A DNA stretch of 64,000 nt, taken from positions 19,541 to 83,540 of the forward strand of contig DKPO01000005.1 in NCBI GenBank assembly GCA_002471225.1. Direction: 5' to 3'. The translations under genes and the position numbers were made by a program. Positions 8,752-17,689 of this stretch are shown one piece after another; position 1 is the stretch's first letter; each line of letters opens with the position of its first letter. A model generated the notes under the pieces. It did no database searches, was not told the origin of the DNA, and saw only the letters and a list, made by a program, of their open reading frames with translations. The stretch comes from Porphyromonadaceae bacterium UBA7332 (GTDB lineage: Bacteria > Bacteroidota > Bacteroidia > Bacteroidales > UBA7332).

Positions 8752-9921
8752 ATGAAAAAGATCCGTTTATCCTTATTAATGCGAGTTGCACTCGCTATTA
8801 TCCTTGGTGTTGTATTTGGACATTTTATGCCTGTGGGAATAGCACGTGTATTCATAACTTTCAATGCTCTTTTTGCTAACTTTTTATCCTTCTCCATACC
8901 ACTTATTATAGTCGGATTAGTAACCCCGGCCATTGGAGAATTAGGCAAAGGTGCCGGAAAATTATTAGCCATTACAGCTATTATAGCTTATGCATCAACC
9001 CTATTATCGGGCTTCTTTACATTCACTACCTGCGACCTGATATTCCCGCATATACTTAAAGCTTCGGGTACAGAGTCTCTTATTTCTGATTCAGGTGTTA
9101 CATTAACTCCATTCTTTCAGGTTGCAATGCCTCCGCTTATGGATGTAATGACAGCTCTATTGCTTTCTTTTGTAGTAGGGTTAGGCCTATCAGTTATTAA
9201 TGGTGACACTTTAAAAAAGGCTGCAATTGATTTTAAAGAGATTATCTCTATGTTGATTGCAAAAACGATTGTTCCGTTATTACCTTTCTACATATTCGGT
9301 ATTTTTCTTAACATGACTATGTCCGGAAAAGTATTTACCATTATGGGAATGTTTATGAAGGTGATTATAATGATTTTGATTCTGCATGTGATTATACTAT
9401 CTATCCAGTATTTTATAGCTGGTTTGGTTCAAAAGCGAAATCCTTTCAAGCTATTTAAAAATATGCTTCCTGCTTATGCTACAGCTTTAGGAACTCAATC
9501 GAGTGCCGCAACCATACCGGTAACGCTTGCACAAACAATTAAGAATAACGTAAAAGAAAGCATCGCAGTATTCACGGTTCCTTTATGTGCAACTATCCAT
9601 CTATCCGGAAGTACAATGATTATTACCGGAGGGTCGATTGCGATTATGGTATTGTCAGGTCAACCTATAGAAATCACTTCTATGATCGGATTCATCTTTA
9701 TGCTAGGCATAACAATGGTGGCTGCACCTGGAGTTCCGGGTGGAGCAATCATGGCTTCATTAGGGATTTTAAGTACAATGTTAGGATTTAATGAAACACA
9801 ACAAGCCCTTATGATCGCTTTATGCGTCTCTATGGACAGTATAGGAACAGCGACAAACGTTACGGGCGATGGAGCTATATCACTAATCGTTGATAAAATA
9901 GCTAAAGACGAGGGAGAATAA
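8752..9921 (+). CDS. Dicarboxylate/amino acid:cation symporter (DAACS family)
   Basis: A 389-residue membrane protein with about eight transmembrane segments. Family signatures are the serine-rich re-entrant loop SSAATIPVTLAQ near residue 251, the second hairpin around residues 300-340 (PGVPGGAIMA), and the substrate-site TATNVTGDGA near residue 366. Members co-transport glutamate, aspartate or C4-dicarboxylates with sodium or protons; the exact substrate cannot be read from the sequence. The gene is monocistronic. The 243 bases before it, after the preceding terminator, are AT-rich with no gene. Confidence 0.9.
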   Translation: MKKIRLSLLMRVALAIILGVVFGHFMPVGIARVFITFNALFANFLSFSIPLIIVGLVTPAIGELGKGAGKLLAITAIIAYASTLLSGFFTFTTCDLIFPHILKASGTESLISDSGVTLTPFFQVAMPPLMDVMTALLLSFVVGLGLSVINGDTLKKAAIDFKEIISMLIAKTIVPLLPFYIFGIFLNMTMSGKVFTIMGMFMKVIIMILILHVIILSIQYFIAGLVQKRNPFKLFKNMLPAYATALGTQSSAATIPVTLAQTIKNNVKESIAVFTVPLCATIHLSGSTMIITGGSIAIMVLSGQPIEITSMIGFIFMLGITMVAAPGVPGGAIMASLGILSTMLGFNETQQALMIALCVSMDSIGTATNVTGDGAISLIVDKIAKDEGE

Positions 9922-9940
9922 TCAAATCTTCAAAATACAC

Positions 9941-9989
9941 CAAAGGAGCTACTCTGTAAAATAATTCAGGGTAGCTCCTTTGCTTTTTT
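9941..9989 (+). terminator. Terminator after the symporter gene
   Basis: A 12-base perfect stem (CAAAGGAGCTAC and its complement) encloses an 18-base loop and is followed by a T-run. Confidence 0.85.
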
Positions 9990-10067
9990 AGTTTCTGATA
10001 AACATATTTTCATTTTTAATGTTATGATGATAATGGATTCTTATTTTTAATTCTAAATCAAAACAAC

Positions 10068-10256
10068 ATGAATACTACACTTTTATTCCTCGGATCATTT
10101 GGAACAACTGAAATCATATTAATTGTATTAGCAATTGTTCTATTATTCGGAGGAAAAAAAATTCCCGAATTGATGAAAGGCATGGGTAAGGGAGTAAAAA
10201 GTTTTAAAGACGGGCTTAAAGAAGATGATAAGGATGATGAAACAAATAACAAATAA
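10068..10256 (+). CDS. tatA: Twin-arginine translocase subunit TatA/E
   Basis: A 62-residue protein with the TatA plan: one N-terminal membrane helix (about residues 12-27), the FGGKKIPEL hinge, an amphipathic helix rich in Gly and Lys (KGMGKGVKSFKDGL), and a short acidic tail. TatA oligomers form the export path for folded proteins in the inner membrane. No tatC lies next to it; that partner must be encoded elsewhere. The gap of 36 bases to the next gene suggests co-transcription with the YeiH-like transporter. Confidence 0.92.
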   Translation: MNTTLLFLGSFGTTEIILIVLAIVLLFGGKKIPELMKGMGKGVKSFKDGLKEDDKDDETNNK

Positions 10257-10292
10257 GTCATTATCAAATCACGTAACTAATAGCAAACACAT

Positions 10293-11339
10293 ATGTTTAG
10301 CAAACACAACCGGCATCATACCATTCATGGTATTTTACTTATTGTCTTATTTTCTTTTTCGGCATTTTACTTAGCCGAATTAGATTTTATAAAAAGCCTC
10401 TCACTTAGTCCGCTTATTGTCGGCATCGTGATAGGTATGATTTACGCAAATAGTTTGCGCCATCATTTGCCTCCGACCTGGGTTCCAGGTATCCAGTTCT
10501 GTACAAAATCCGTTCTTAGATGGGCTATTATTCTTTATGGATTCAGACTCACATTTCAAAGTGTAATGGATATCGGACTGGCAGCCATTGTTATTGATGC
10601 TATAATTGTTATTGGAACAATGGTAATTGGCCTTTTGGCAGGCAAACTCTTGAAGATGGATCGCGACATGACAATTCTGACTTCAGCTGGTAGTGCTATT
10701 TGCGGAGCAGCTGCCGTTTTAGGAACAGAACCGGTCCTTAAAAGTAAACCTTATAAAACGGCAATTGCAGTAGCGACAGTGGTAATATTCGGTACAATAG
10801 CTATGTTTATCTATCCGGTCCTATACAAAATGGGGATTTTAGACTTATCTCCAACCGAAATGGGAATTTATACAGGTTCTACTATGCATGAAGTTGCTCA
10901 TGCTGTTGGTGCTGGAAATTCTATGTCTCAGGAAATAGCCTCCGTGTCGATTATTGTAAAAATGATTCGTGTCATTATGTTAGCTCCTTTCCTGCTTATT
11001 CTTGGGCTTATGGCCAAACCAATGCCTGATGAGAATACTAATACTGAAGGAGTACAGGCAAAAGGAAAAATAACTATTCCATGGTTTGCTTTCGGATTCC
11101 TTTTAGTGATCGGATTTAACTCACTTGACCTTCTGCCTGCATCATTGGTAGGTGCTTTAAATTATCTGGATACCTTTATGCTTACTATGGCAATGACAGC
11201 ATTAGGTGTAGAAACCAGTTTCGATAAATTTAAAAAAGCTGGACCTAAACCATTCCTATTAGCATTTATATTATTTGTATGGCTTATGGGTGGCGGTTAT
11301 CTCTTAGCAAAACATCTTACTCCGTTATTCGGACATTAA
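10293..11339 (+). CDS. YeiH/UPF0324-family putative sulfate exporter
   Basis: A 348-residue membrane protein with about ten hydrophobic segments. Conserved blocks of the family are visible: SAGSAICGAAAVLG near residue 131 and STMHEVAHAVGAG near residue 191. The family is annotated as putative sulfate exporters on limited evidence; one member (TauZ) is linked to taurine degradation. It lies directly downstream of tatA with no functional link apparent. A strong terminator follows. Confidence 0.88.
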   Translation: MFSKHNRHHTIHGILLIVLFSFSAFYLAELDFIKSLSLSPLIVGIVIGMIYANSLRHHLPPTWVPGIQFCTKSVLRWAIILYGFRLTFQSVMDIGLAAIVIDAIIVIGTMVIGLLAGKLLKMDRDMTILTSAGSAICGAAAVLGTEPVLKSKPYKTAIAVATVVIFGTIAMFIYPVLYKMGILDLSPTEMGIYTGSTMHEVAHAVGAGNSMSQEIASVSIIVKMIRVIMLAPFLLILGLMAKPMPDENTNTEGVQAKGKITIPWFAFGFLLVIGFNSLDLLPASLVGALNYLDTFMLTMAMTALGVETSFDKFKKAGPKPFLLAFILFVWLMGGGYLLAKHLTPLFGH

Positions 11340-11342
11340 AAA

Positions 11343-11381
11343 AATATCCTGTATTCTTTCGGAATACAGGATATTTTTTTC
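11343..11381. terminator. Terminator between convergent yeiH-like and lolE-like genes
   Basis: A 13-base stem (ATATCCTGTATTC) with a TTTC-type loop is followed by a T-run on the plus strand; the A-rich left arm also allows use from the minus strand. Confidence 0.87.
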
Positions 11382-11393
11382 TTCTTATAAATC

Positions 11394-12653
11394 CTATTCG
11401 AAACGAATAGATTTAGCTGGCAATATTCTTGAAATAATCATAGATGGACCTATCAGCATAAGCATTGTTACGATTAAAGTCCCTATATTTATCAAAAGCA
11501 AATATAGCAGATTCCCTGCTATCGGCACAGAAGCCAGATAATACATATCCGGATCCAGTTTCAGAAACTTGAAGTAATATTGTAGAGCACATATAGTTAC
11601 AGCGATGATATTACCCCAGACTAATCCCCTGATAACCAAAAAACCGCATATATAAAGGAAGATCTTACGAATAGATACATTCGCTGCTCCCATAGATTTG
11701 AGAATACCAATCATATTTGTTCGCTCCAGAATGATAATCAATAGGCCCGAAACCATTGTAAATCCAGCTACGAGTACCATCAACGACAAAATGACCCAGA
11801 CATTAATATCAAGTAGGTCAAGCCATGAGAATATTTGAGGATATAAATCAACAATTGAACGCACATAATATCCACTACCCCCTGAATCCAAAACCTGTAA
11901 CTCATAATATAAATCTTCGGTCGTCTGCTCCAGCTTGCTGTAATCTTTCACTTTAAGTTCGACACCGCTTACCTGATCTTCTGCCCAATCATTTAATTTA
12001 CGCAATGTAGGATTATTGGTAAATACGAAGATCTTATCGAAATCGATAAAGTTAGTCTTATAGATTCCTTTTATCTTAAACTTGCGCAATTTGACGGTTT
12101 CTCCGACAAAGTAGGATAAGAAATCATCACCTACACTTAGGTTCATTATATCCGATATGTATTGAGAAATAAGAACTTCATTCCGATCATTCAGACCTCC
12201 TCCAAGACTGTCGGGATAATAATTCGGTACATCACCCTTTACCAAGTGTTCTTTTAAGAAATCCCAATCATAATTTTCTCCAGTTCCTTTAAAAACCACA
12301 CCTTGAAATTCGGTATCAGTCTTCATTATACCCGGTTTGGTAATATAGGTTTCAACATGTACAATATTCTTATTCGCATCCAATATCTGATAAAGTGTAT
12401 CCGTCAATAAAATAGGTTCTGATTCAAAGGACGAATTATTATCCAGATTAGCAATTTGAATGTGCGATCCAAAACCAATCACTTTATTCCGGATTTCTTG
12501 CTTAAAACCTAAAACAATGGCTACAGCAAGAATCATCACAGTCAGACCTAAGGCAATACCTGCCATTGCTATACGAATAGCAGGAAGAGAAACACGTTTC
12601 TCTCCCTGCTCACTGGAATATATTTTTTTTGCTATAAATAGCTCAATATTCAT
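11394..12653 (-). CDS. ABC transporter permease, LolC/LolE-like (FtsX family)
   Basis: A 419-residue permease with the LolC/E layout: an N-terminal membrane helix (about residues 28-50), a large periplasmic domain (about 50-270), then three C-terminal helices. The short N-terminal motif IAKKIYSS and the cytoplasmic loop LERTNMIGILKSMGAANVSIRKIF near residue 312, which couples to the ATPase, are typical. The family releases lipoproteins from the inner membrane or acts as a mechanotransmitting export pump. The partner ATPase is not adjacent. It starts 29 bases after the upstream aminotransferase gene and is probably co-transcribed with it. Confidence 0.88.
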   Translation of the reverse strand: MNIELFIAKKIYSSEQGEKRVSLPAIRIAMAGIALGLTVMILAVAIVLGFKQEIRNKVIGFGSHIQIANLDNNSSFESEPILLTDTLYQILDANKNIVHVETYITKPGIMKTDTEFQGVVFKGTGENYDWDFLKEHLVKGDVPNYYPDSLGGGLNDRNEVLISQYISDIMNLSVGDDFLSYFVGETVKLRKFKIKGIYKTNFIDFDKIFVFTNNPTLRKLNDWAEDQVSGVELKVKDYSKLEQTTEDLYYELQVLDSGGSGYYVRSIVDLYPQIFSWLDLLDINVWVILSLMVLVAGFTMVSGLLIIILERTNMIGILKSMGAANVSIRKIFLYICGFLVIRGLVWGNIIAVTICALQYYFKFLKLDPDMYYLASVPIAGNLLYLLLINIGTLIVTMLMLIGPSMIISRILPAKSIRFE

Positions 12654-12682
12654 GGTTTATCAATTGTGTGTTAATATTCAGA

Positions 12683-13897
12683 TTAATCTTCACACGTATC
12701 GGTAACTCTACCCGGATAAGCCTCCAAAGCTTTACGAAGAACAATCAGCGCATTAGCCAAATCTTCTTTTTTCAGCACGTAAGCTATACGAACCTGATTG
12801 CGTCCTAATCCCGGAGTCATATAGAATCCTGATGCAGGAGCCATAAAGATCGTTTGTCCTTCATAAGAAAACTCCTCAAGACACCACGCGCAAAACTTAT
12901 CAGCATCATCTACCGGTAATTTTGCAACCGTATAAAATGCACCCATCGGTATCGGTGAGTAACAACCCGGTATACGATTAATTCCATCAATCAGGAATTT
13001 ACGGCGCTCTACGTACTCATTATAAGTATCCAGCAAATATTCATCCGGCGCGTCAATCGAAGCTTCGGCACATATCTGTCCCAATAACGGAGGGCTTAGA
13101 CGAGCCTGACAGAACTTCATAACTGCTGCCTGAACATCTTTATTTTTTGTTATCAGAGCGCCCACACGAATACCACATTCGCTATATCGTTTAGACATTG
13201 AATCTATTAAAATAACATTTTTCTCAATCCCCTCTAAGTGGAAAGCAGAAATATAAGGAGCTCCTGTATAACAGAATTCACGATACACTTCATCCGAGAA
13301 AAGGAAAAGATTATACTTCTTAACCATATCTCTGATTTGATTCATCTCTTTCTGCGTATAAAGATATCCTGTCGGGTTATTCGGATTACAAATCAAAATT
13401 CCTTTCGTACGTTCTGTAATCAGAGCTTCAAACTTTTCAACAGAAGGTAAAGCAAAGCCCTCTTCAATCGTAGAAGGAATCGTTTTGATAACAGCCCCGG
13501 CTGATATAGCAAATGCCATGTAATTGGCGTATGCTGGTTCTGGAACGATAATTTCATCACCCGGATCCAGACAGGCCATAAATGAGAACAATACGGCTTC
13601 TGAACCTCCCGTTGTGATAATAATATCTTCTATAGAAGTTTCAATATTATACTTAGCATAGTAAGAAACCAGCTTTTTACGTAAGCTTAAAATACCTTCA
13701 CTAGGACTGTATTCTAAAATTTTACGGTCGATATGACGAACTGCCTCCAAACCTACTTCAGGCGTTTGCAAATCCGGCTGACCGATATTTAAATGGTAAA
13801 CTTTCGTACCTCTTTCTTTAGCTTTATTCGCTAACGGCACAAGCTTACGGATAGGTGATGCGGGCATTATTACCCCGCGTTTTGAAATCTCAGGCAT
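12683..13897 (-). CDS. Class I/II pyridoxal-phosphate aminotransferase
   Basis: A 404-residue fold-type I aminotransferase. The PLP lysine lies in DSMSKRYSECGIRVG near residue 241. Other family marks are the substrate/PLP motif CNPNNPTG near residue 170, SDEVYREF near residue 200, and the C-terminal arginine region NQVRIAY near residue 375. It is similar to aspartate-type aminotransferases, but the donor and acceptor cannot be told from sequence. It is probably the first gene of a unit with the LolE-like permease. Confidence 0.93.
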   Translation of the reverse strand: MPEISKRGVIMPASPIRKLVPLANKAKERGTKVYHLNIGQPDLQTPEVGLEAVRHIDRKILEYSPSEGILSLRKKLVSYYAKYNIETSIEDIIITTGGSEAVLFSFMACLDPGDEIIVPEPAYANYMAFAISAGAVIKTIPSTIEEGFALPSVEKFEALITERTKGILICNPNNPTGYLYTQKEMNQIRDMVKKYNLFLFSDEVYREFCYTGAPYISAFHLEGIEKNVILIDSMSKRYSECGIRVGALITKNKDVQAAVMKFCQARLSPPLLGQICAEASIDAPDEYLLDTYNEYVERRKFLIDGINRIPGCYSPIPMGAFYTVAKLPVDDADKFCAWCLEEFSYEGQTIFMAPASGFYMTPGLGRNQVRIAYVLKKEDLANALIVLRKALEAYPGRVTDTCED

Positions 13898-13940
13898 CTT
13901 TTTATAATCCCTATATTTTGATTTTATGTTTTTATCGATA

Positions 13941-13971
13941 CAAATCTATTAAATTTTACCTTAAACACGAA
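13941..13971 (-). promoter_or_regulatory. Promoter of the aminotransferase gene
   Basis: On the minus strand: TTCG, 19 bases, TAGATTTG. The -7 box matches TAnnTTTG exactly and the -33 box matches three of four positions. It ends about 44 bases before the start codon. Confidence 0.42.
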
Positions 13972-14003
13972 ATCATATTATTAATTATTAAGCGAATGAA
14001 ACA

Positions 14004-15881
14004 TTACATATATTCGCTTAATTCTAACCAACGCATTGTTTTCTCGTCAATTTCATCAATAAGCTCCGAAATACGATTAGATTTTGATAACAATTCATCT
14101 GCTGTCAAAGTTCCCGTACTCATCTCTGCTTCTATCTCTGCTTTCTCCTGTTCCAGTTTTGGCAAATCTGCTTCTATCTGTTCAAACTCGCGTTTTTCAT
14201 TAAACGAAAGTTTCTTTTTAGGTTCATTGGAACGATCCGGCTTCGACACCTTTGGTGCTGCAGAAGGTGTTACTTTCTTTTGTTGAGCAGCCTCTTCCTC
14301 CTGCATCTCTTTCCATGCACGGTAGTGTGAGTAATGACCCGGGAAATCTTTTAATTTTCCGTTTCCTTCAAAAACCAATACATGATCTACCACTTTATCC
14401 ATAAAATAGCGGTCGTGCGAAACAACGATCACACATCCCTTAAATGAAGCCAGATAATCTTCCAATACATTCAGCGTAACGATATCTAAATCATTCGTAG
14501 GCTCATCCAATACAAGAAAATTCGGATTACGCATCAGAACAGTACATAGATACAAACGACGTCTTTCTCCTCCGCTTAACTTATACACATAGCTATGCTG
14601 CGTTTCGGGTGGAAACAGAAAATGTTGTAAAAACTGAGAAGCAGTCAGTTTGGAGCCATCGCCCATCTCAATGACTTCAGCAATCTCACGAACAACATCA
14701 ATCACCTTCATTTGCTCGTCAAATTCTAAGCCATCCTGGCTGTAATAACCAAAGCGAACTGTTTCTCCAACATCGATTTTGCCCGAGTCGGGAGCAACCT
14801 CTCCCATAAGCATTTTAATGAAAGTCGATTTCCCTGTACCATTATTCCCTACAATACCAAGCTTCTCATAACGCGAGAAAATATAATTAAAATCATCCAG
14901 AATAATCAAATCATCAAAACGTTTTGACAAATGTTCGATCTCGAAAATCTTATTTCCTATATATGAAGCCTTCACATCTAGTTTTACATTTCCTTTATCA
15001 CGCTCCTGCTGAGCTTTTTTCTCCAGCTCATAGAAGGCATCAACACGGTACTTCGCTTTCGTCCCTCTTGCCTGAGGCTGACGTCGCATCCATTCCAACT
15101 CTTTACGCAATAGATTATTGGCTCGGTCCAGCTCAGTATTTTGTGCCATCACACGCTCTTCTCTTTTCTCCAGATAATAGCTGTAATTACCTTTATAAGT
15201 AAACACGGTACGCTGATCGATTTCCATAATTTCATTACATACGCGATCCAAAAAATAACGGTCGTGTGTCACCATTAACAGACTAATACGCGATCTGTTC
15301 AGATATTCCTCTAACCATTCAGTCATATCCAGATCCAAATGATTGGTGGGCTCATCCAGAATAATAAATTCAGGTTCCGAGATCAATACATTAGCTAAGG
15401 CAACACGTTTTAGCTGTCCACCGGATAACTGCGAAATCTTCTGATCAAAATTACGAATCTTCAGTTGCGAAAGAATCTGTTTTGCGCGTTGCTCATAATC
15501 CCAGGCCTTTAATGAATCCATTCGATGAAGTACTTCATCTAAACCATTATGATCATCAGACGCCATGATACGCTCATAATCGGCAATTGCCTTAACCGTT
15601 TCATTTTCCGATTGAAAACAAGCTTCTAATACAGTTAGCTCTCCCGGATACTGAGGATCCTGTGGCAAATACCCCACACGAAGATCACGACGAAAAACCA
15701 CGTTTCCGCTGTCATAATCCTCCTTACCGGCCAATATATTAAGTAAAGTTGTTTTCCCTGTCCCATTTTTAGCAATCAGACCGATACGTTCACCTTCTGA
15801 CACCCCAAATGATATATTTTCGAAAAGCACCAGATCACCAAAAGACTTGGTCAATCCATCTACTTGTAAGTTTACAGCCAT
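14004..15881 (-). CDS. ABC-F family ATPase, Uup-like
   Basis: A 625-residue protein with two ABC ATPase domains and no membrane segment. Walker A motifs are GLIAKNGTGKTTLL and GIVGNNGTGKSTFI; signatures are LSGGQLKRVAL and LSGGERRRLYL; Walker B motifs end in DEPTNHLD and DEPTNDLD. A charged coiled-coil C-terminal domain (about the last 90 residues) is typical of Uup. ABC-F proteins act on ribosomes; Uup is tied to ribosome or DNA-branch processing. The frame extends upstream to 15968, but the ATG at 15881 is chosen because a good promoter lies at 15954-15984, inside that extension, and homologues start near this point. Confidence 0.93.
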   Translation of the reverse strand: MAVNLQVDGLTKSFGDLVLFENISFGVSEGERIGLIAKNGTGKTTLLNILAGKEDYDSGNVVFRRDLRVGYLPQDPQYPGELTVLEACFQSENETVKAIADYERIMASDDHNGLDEVLHRMDSLKAWDYEQRAKQILSQLKIRNFDQKISQLSGGQLKRVALANVLISEPEFIILDEPTNHLDLDMTEWLEEYLNRSRISLLMVTHDRYFLDRVCNEIMEIDQRTVFTYKGNYSYYLEKREERVMAQNTELDRANNLLRKELEWMRRQPQARGTKAKYRVDAFYELEKKAQQERDKGNVKLDVKASYIGNKIFEIEHLSKRFDDLIILDDFNYIFSRYEKLGIVGNNGTGKSTFIKMLMGEVAPDSGKIDVGETVRFGYYSQDGLEFDEQMKVIDVVREIAEVIEMGDGSKLTASQFLQHFLFPPETQHSYVYKLSGGERRRLYLCTVLMRNPNFLVLDEPTNDLDIVTLNVLEDYLASFKGCVIVVSHDRYFMDKVVDHVLVFEGNGKLKDFPGHYSHYRAWKEMQEEEAAQQKKVTPSAAPKVSKPDRSNEPKKKLSFNEKREFEQIEADLPKLEQEKAEIEAEMSTGTLTADELLSKSNRISELIDEIDEKTMRWLELSEYM

Positions 15882-15953
15882 ATAGAATTTATTTTTAGAG
15901 AGGTCGCTCAGCAGCCTCTGTATGCAAAATCTTTGTTTAGCCAAAGAGTAAAA

Positions 15954-15984
15954 CAAAAGTAGAAGCATTTAACGAATACACAAA
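15954..15984 (-). promoter_or_regulatory. Promoter of the ABC-F gene
   Basis: On the minus strand: TTTG, exactly 19 bases, TACTTTTG. This is an exact match to the Bacteroidota TTTG/TAnnTTTG consensus and decides the downstream start codon at 15881. Confidence 0.62.
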
Positions 15985-16436
15985 ATTTTTTCTGCTTTTG
16001 TTAATCTCTTAACGCACCCTAATGCTTCATCTTTCCATGTTTTAATCGATTTTACAATATACATCTTCCCACATATCAGACAGAACATTGAATGTCCCCA
16101 AAATAAAAAGAATACTCTTTTCGATAAATTCCCCTTTCCGAATTTTGATACGTACCGGAGGTTACGTTGCTACCTATGAAAAAATATTTTGATACGTATC
16201 AAAAATTATTTTGGTACGTATTAAAAATCAAAGACTTTGGCCCTTTTGACTTATACTGGAGTTGGTTGACAGATTTATAAATTACACCGGCTTAAGTTTA
16301 CAGAGATAAAATCTTATTTTGGTTTTGTTTTACACAGAGGGAAAATGTATTACTTTTTTTGGTTTACAGGTTAGAATAGCGAAAAAGTAATTATTCAAAA
16401 TTAATCATATATGAACTTAATACTCTAAATAATATT
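15985..16436. other. Non-coding intergenic region between divergent genes
   Basis: No credible gene was found. The region is AT-rich and contains the phased palindrome array at 16147-16222, listed separately. It separates the divergent ABC-F and thioredoxin genes. Confidence 0.6.
16147..16222. repeat. Array of GATACGTATC-type palindromes at 22-base spacing
   Basis: Ten-base elements begin at 16147 (GATACGTACC), 16169 (GCTACCTATG, degenerate), 16191 (GATACGTATC, a perfect palindrome flanked by TTTT and AAAA) and 16213 (GGTACGTATT). Their starts are exactly 22 bases apart, about two helical turns. The same elements at the same spacing occur at 40055-40130. This may be a protein-binding array or a degenerate tandem repeat; the function is unknown. 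Confidence 0.7.
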
Positions 16437-16444
16437 TATATTTG
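16437..16444 (+). promoter_or_regulatory. Candidate -7 box for the thioredoxin-like gene
   Basis: TATATTTG matches TAnnTTTG exactly and lies 59 bases before the ATG at 16503. This supports the signal-peptide start rather than the internal ATG at 16616. The -33 element is unclear. Confidence 0.38.
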
Positions 16445-16502
16445 ATTTCTGAAGCCTATTTTTATAAGTTAAATCAACAATAAACTGCATTAAATCCATT
16501 CT

Positions 16503-17605
16503 ATGTTACACAAAGCTCTTTTATTGGCCACTGCAACATTATGTTGCACATATATGAATGCACAACAGACAATCATCATTGAAGGCATAGTAAAAACCCT
16601 GACAACAATCATCAAATGGTTGTTTATAAAATGAACAACCGTCAAAAACAAGATATTCTTGCTTTCGATCTCAATGCGGATAATACTTTTAAGAAAGAAA
16701 TAATCATTAATGAGCCTGGTGTTTATTTTCTTGATTGTCAAAAAAAACAGCGTTTGACATTTTGGGCTGAGGATGAAGACGTAAACGTTATATTCATAGG
16801 CAAAGATACGGCTAAAGTTAAATCTATGCCAATACTTGTGAATCCCGGACGCAAAAATGAAGTTTTCAACTTATATAACTTTGCGAATAAAAGCTATGGT
16901 ATCCGACAGACAGATTATGCTACAGAGAATATGGAAGCAAAAGGATCAAATTGTAGTTCATGGATCGAATATAATAAAAAGCAATCAGATAAAAACAAAA
17001 AAGAATTCGCTGATTTTATTTGTTTTATAATTGATAGTTATCCAAATATATCAAGTGTAATCAGCACATTACCTGCACTTGAAAAATTTGACCCTGCAAG
17101 ATTTCCTCTGTATGAAGAAAAAGTAATACGCAATCAGGAAGACAACCCTGTTCTGATAAGTTATTTGAATAACAAGAATACCAGAGTGGCATCTTCAACA
17201 AAAGCGCCCTTATTCAGCTTAGATGATTCAACGCATACGAACAAGATTGGTCCGGCTAATTATCAGGATAAATTATTATTACTTGATTTCTGGGCTTCGT
17301 GGTGTGGTCCATGCAAAAAAGCTATTCCTGAACTAAAACAATTATATGATAAGTTTCATTCTATGGGTTTTGACATTTTGTCGATATCAATAGACAAGGA
17401 TTCTAATTCGTGGAAAAAGTCGTTGAATGAAGAAAAAATGCCATGGAAACAGGTTATTTCATCAAATGGAGGAAAAGATGTGATGAATCTTTATAATTTC
17501 AATATAGTTCCGACGTTTGTACTGATTGACAGAAAAGGAAATATTATACAATCAGGGGTTAAGGTTCATGAGCTAAGCGGATTAATTGAAATGCATATTA
17601 AGTAA
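16503..17605 (+). pseudogene. TlpA-like thioredoxin with an N-terminal frameshift
   Basis: Two frames make up one gene. From ATG 16503 a signal peptide is read (MLHKALLLATATLCCTYMNA), then QQTIIIEG, and this frame stops at 16633. The frame starting before 16616 continues as HSKNPDNNHQMVVYKMNN and runs 300 more residues to 17605. Joining them needs one extra base near 16586 (GGC-CAT), so a single base has been lost. The long part has an N-terminal beta-rich domain and a C-terminal thioredoxin fold with active site WCGPCKKA near residue 230 of the long frame. Such proteins are periplasmic thiol-disulfide oxidoreductases. As sequenced, the long frame has no signal peptide, so export is lost unless this is a sequencing error. 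Confidence 0.75.
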
Positions 17606-17627
17606 TTTTGCAAGATATAAAAAGAGT

Positions 17628-17658
17628 AAAGGGCTACATGTGGATCATGCAGCCCTTT
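17628..17658. terminator. Terminator between convergent thioredoxin-like gene and carB
   Basis: An inverted repeat AAAGGGCT-CATG with one mismatch encloses a 5-base loop, with AT-rich flanks. Confidence 0.7.
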
Positions 17659-17689
17659 AATATAATTATTAATATAAATATATTCAGAA

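Noticed and set aside
15882..15968. N-terminal extension of the ABC-F protein from ATG 15968
   Set aside because: The extension lacks family similarity and overlaps a strong promoter at 15954-15984, so transcription must begin inside it.
16147..16222. CRISPR array
   Set aside because: The repeats are 10-base palindromes with 12-base AT-rich spacers that resemble each other, no cas genes are near, and copies are degenerate.
16580..16620. Programmed frameshift in the thioredoxin-like gene
   Set aside because: No heptamer of the X XXY YYZ type is in register at the join and no stimulatory structure is visible; a lost base explains it better.
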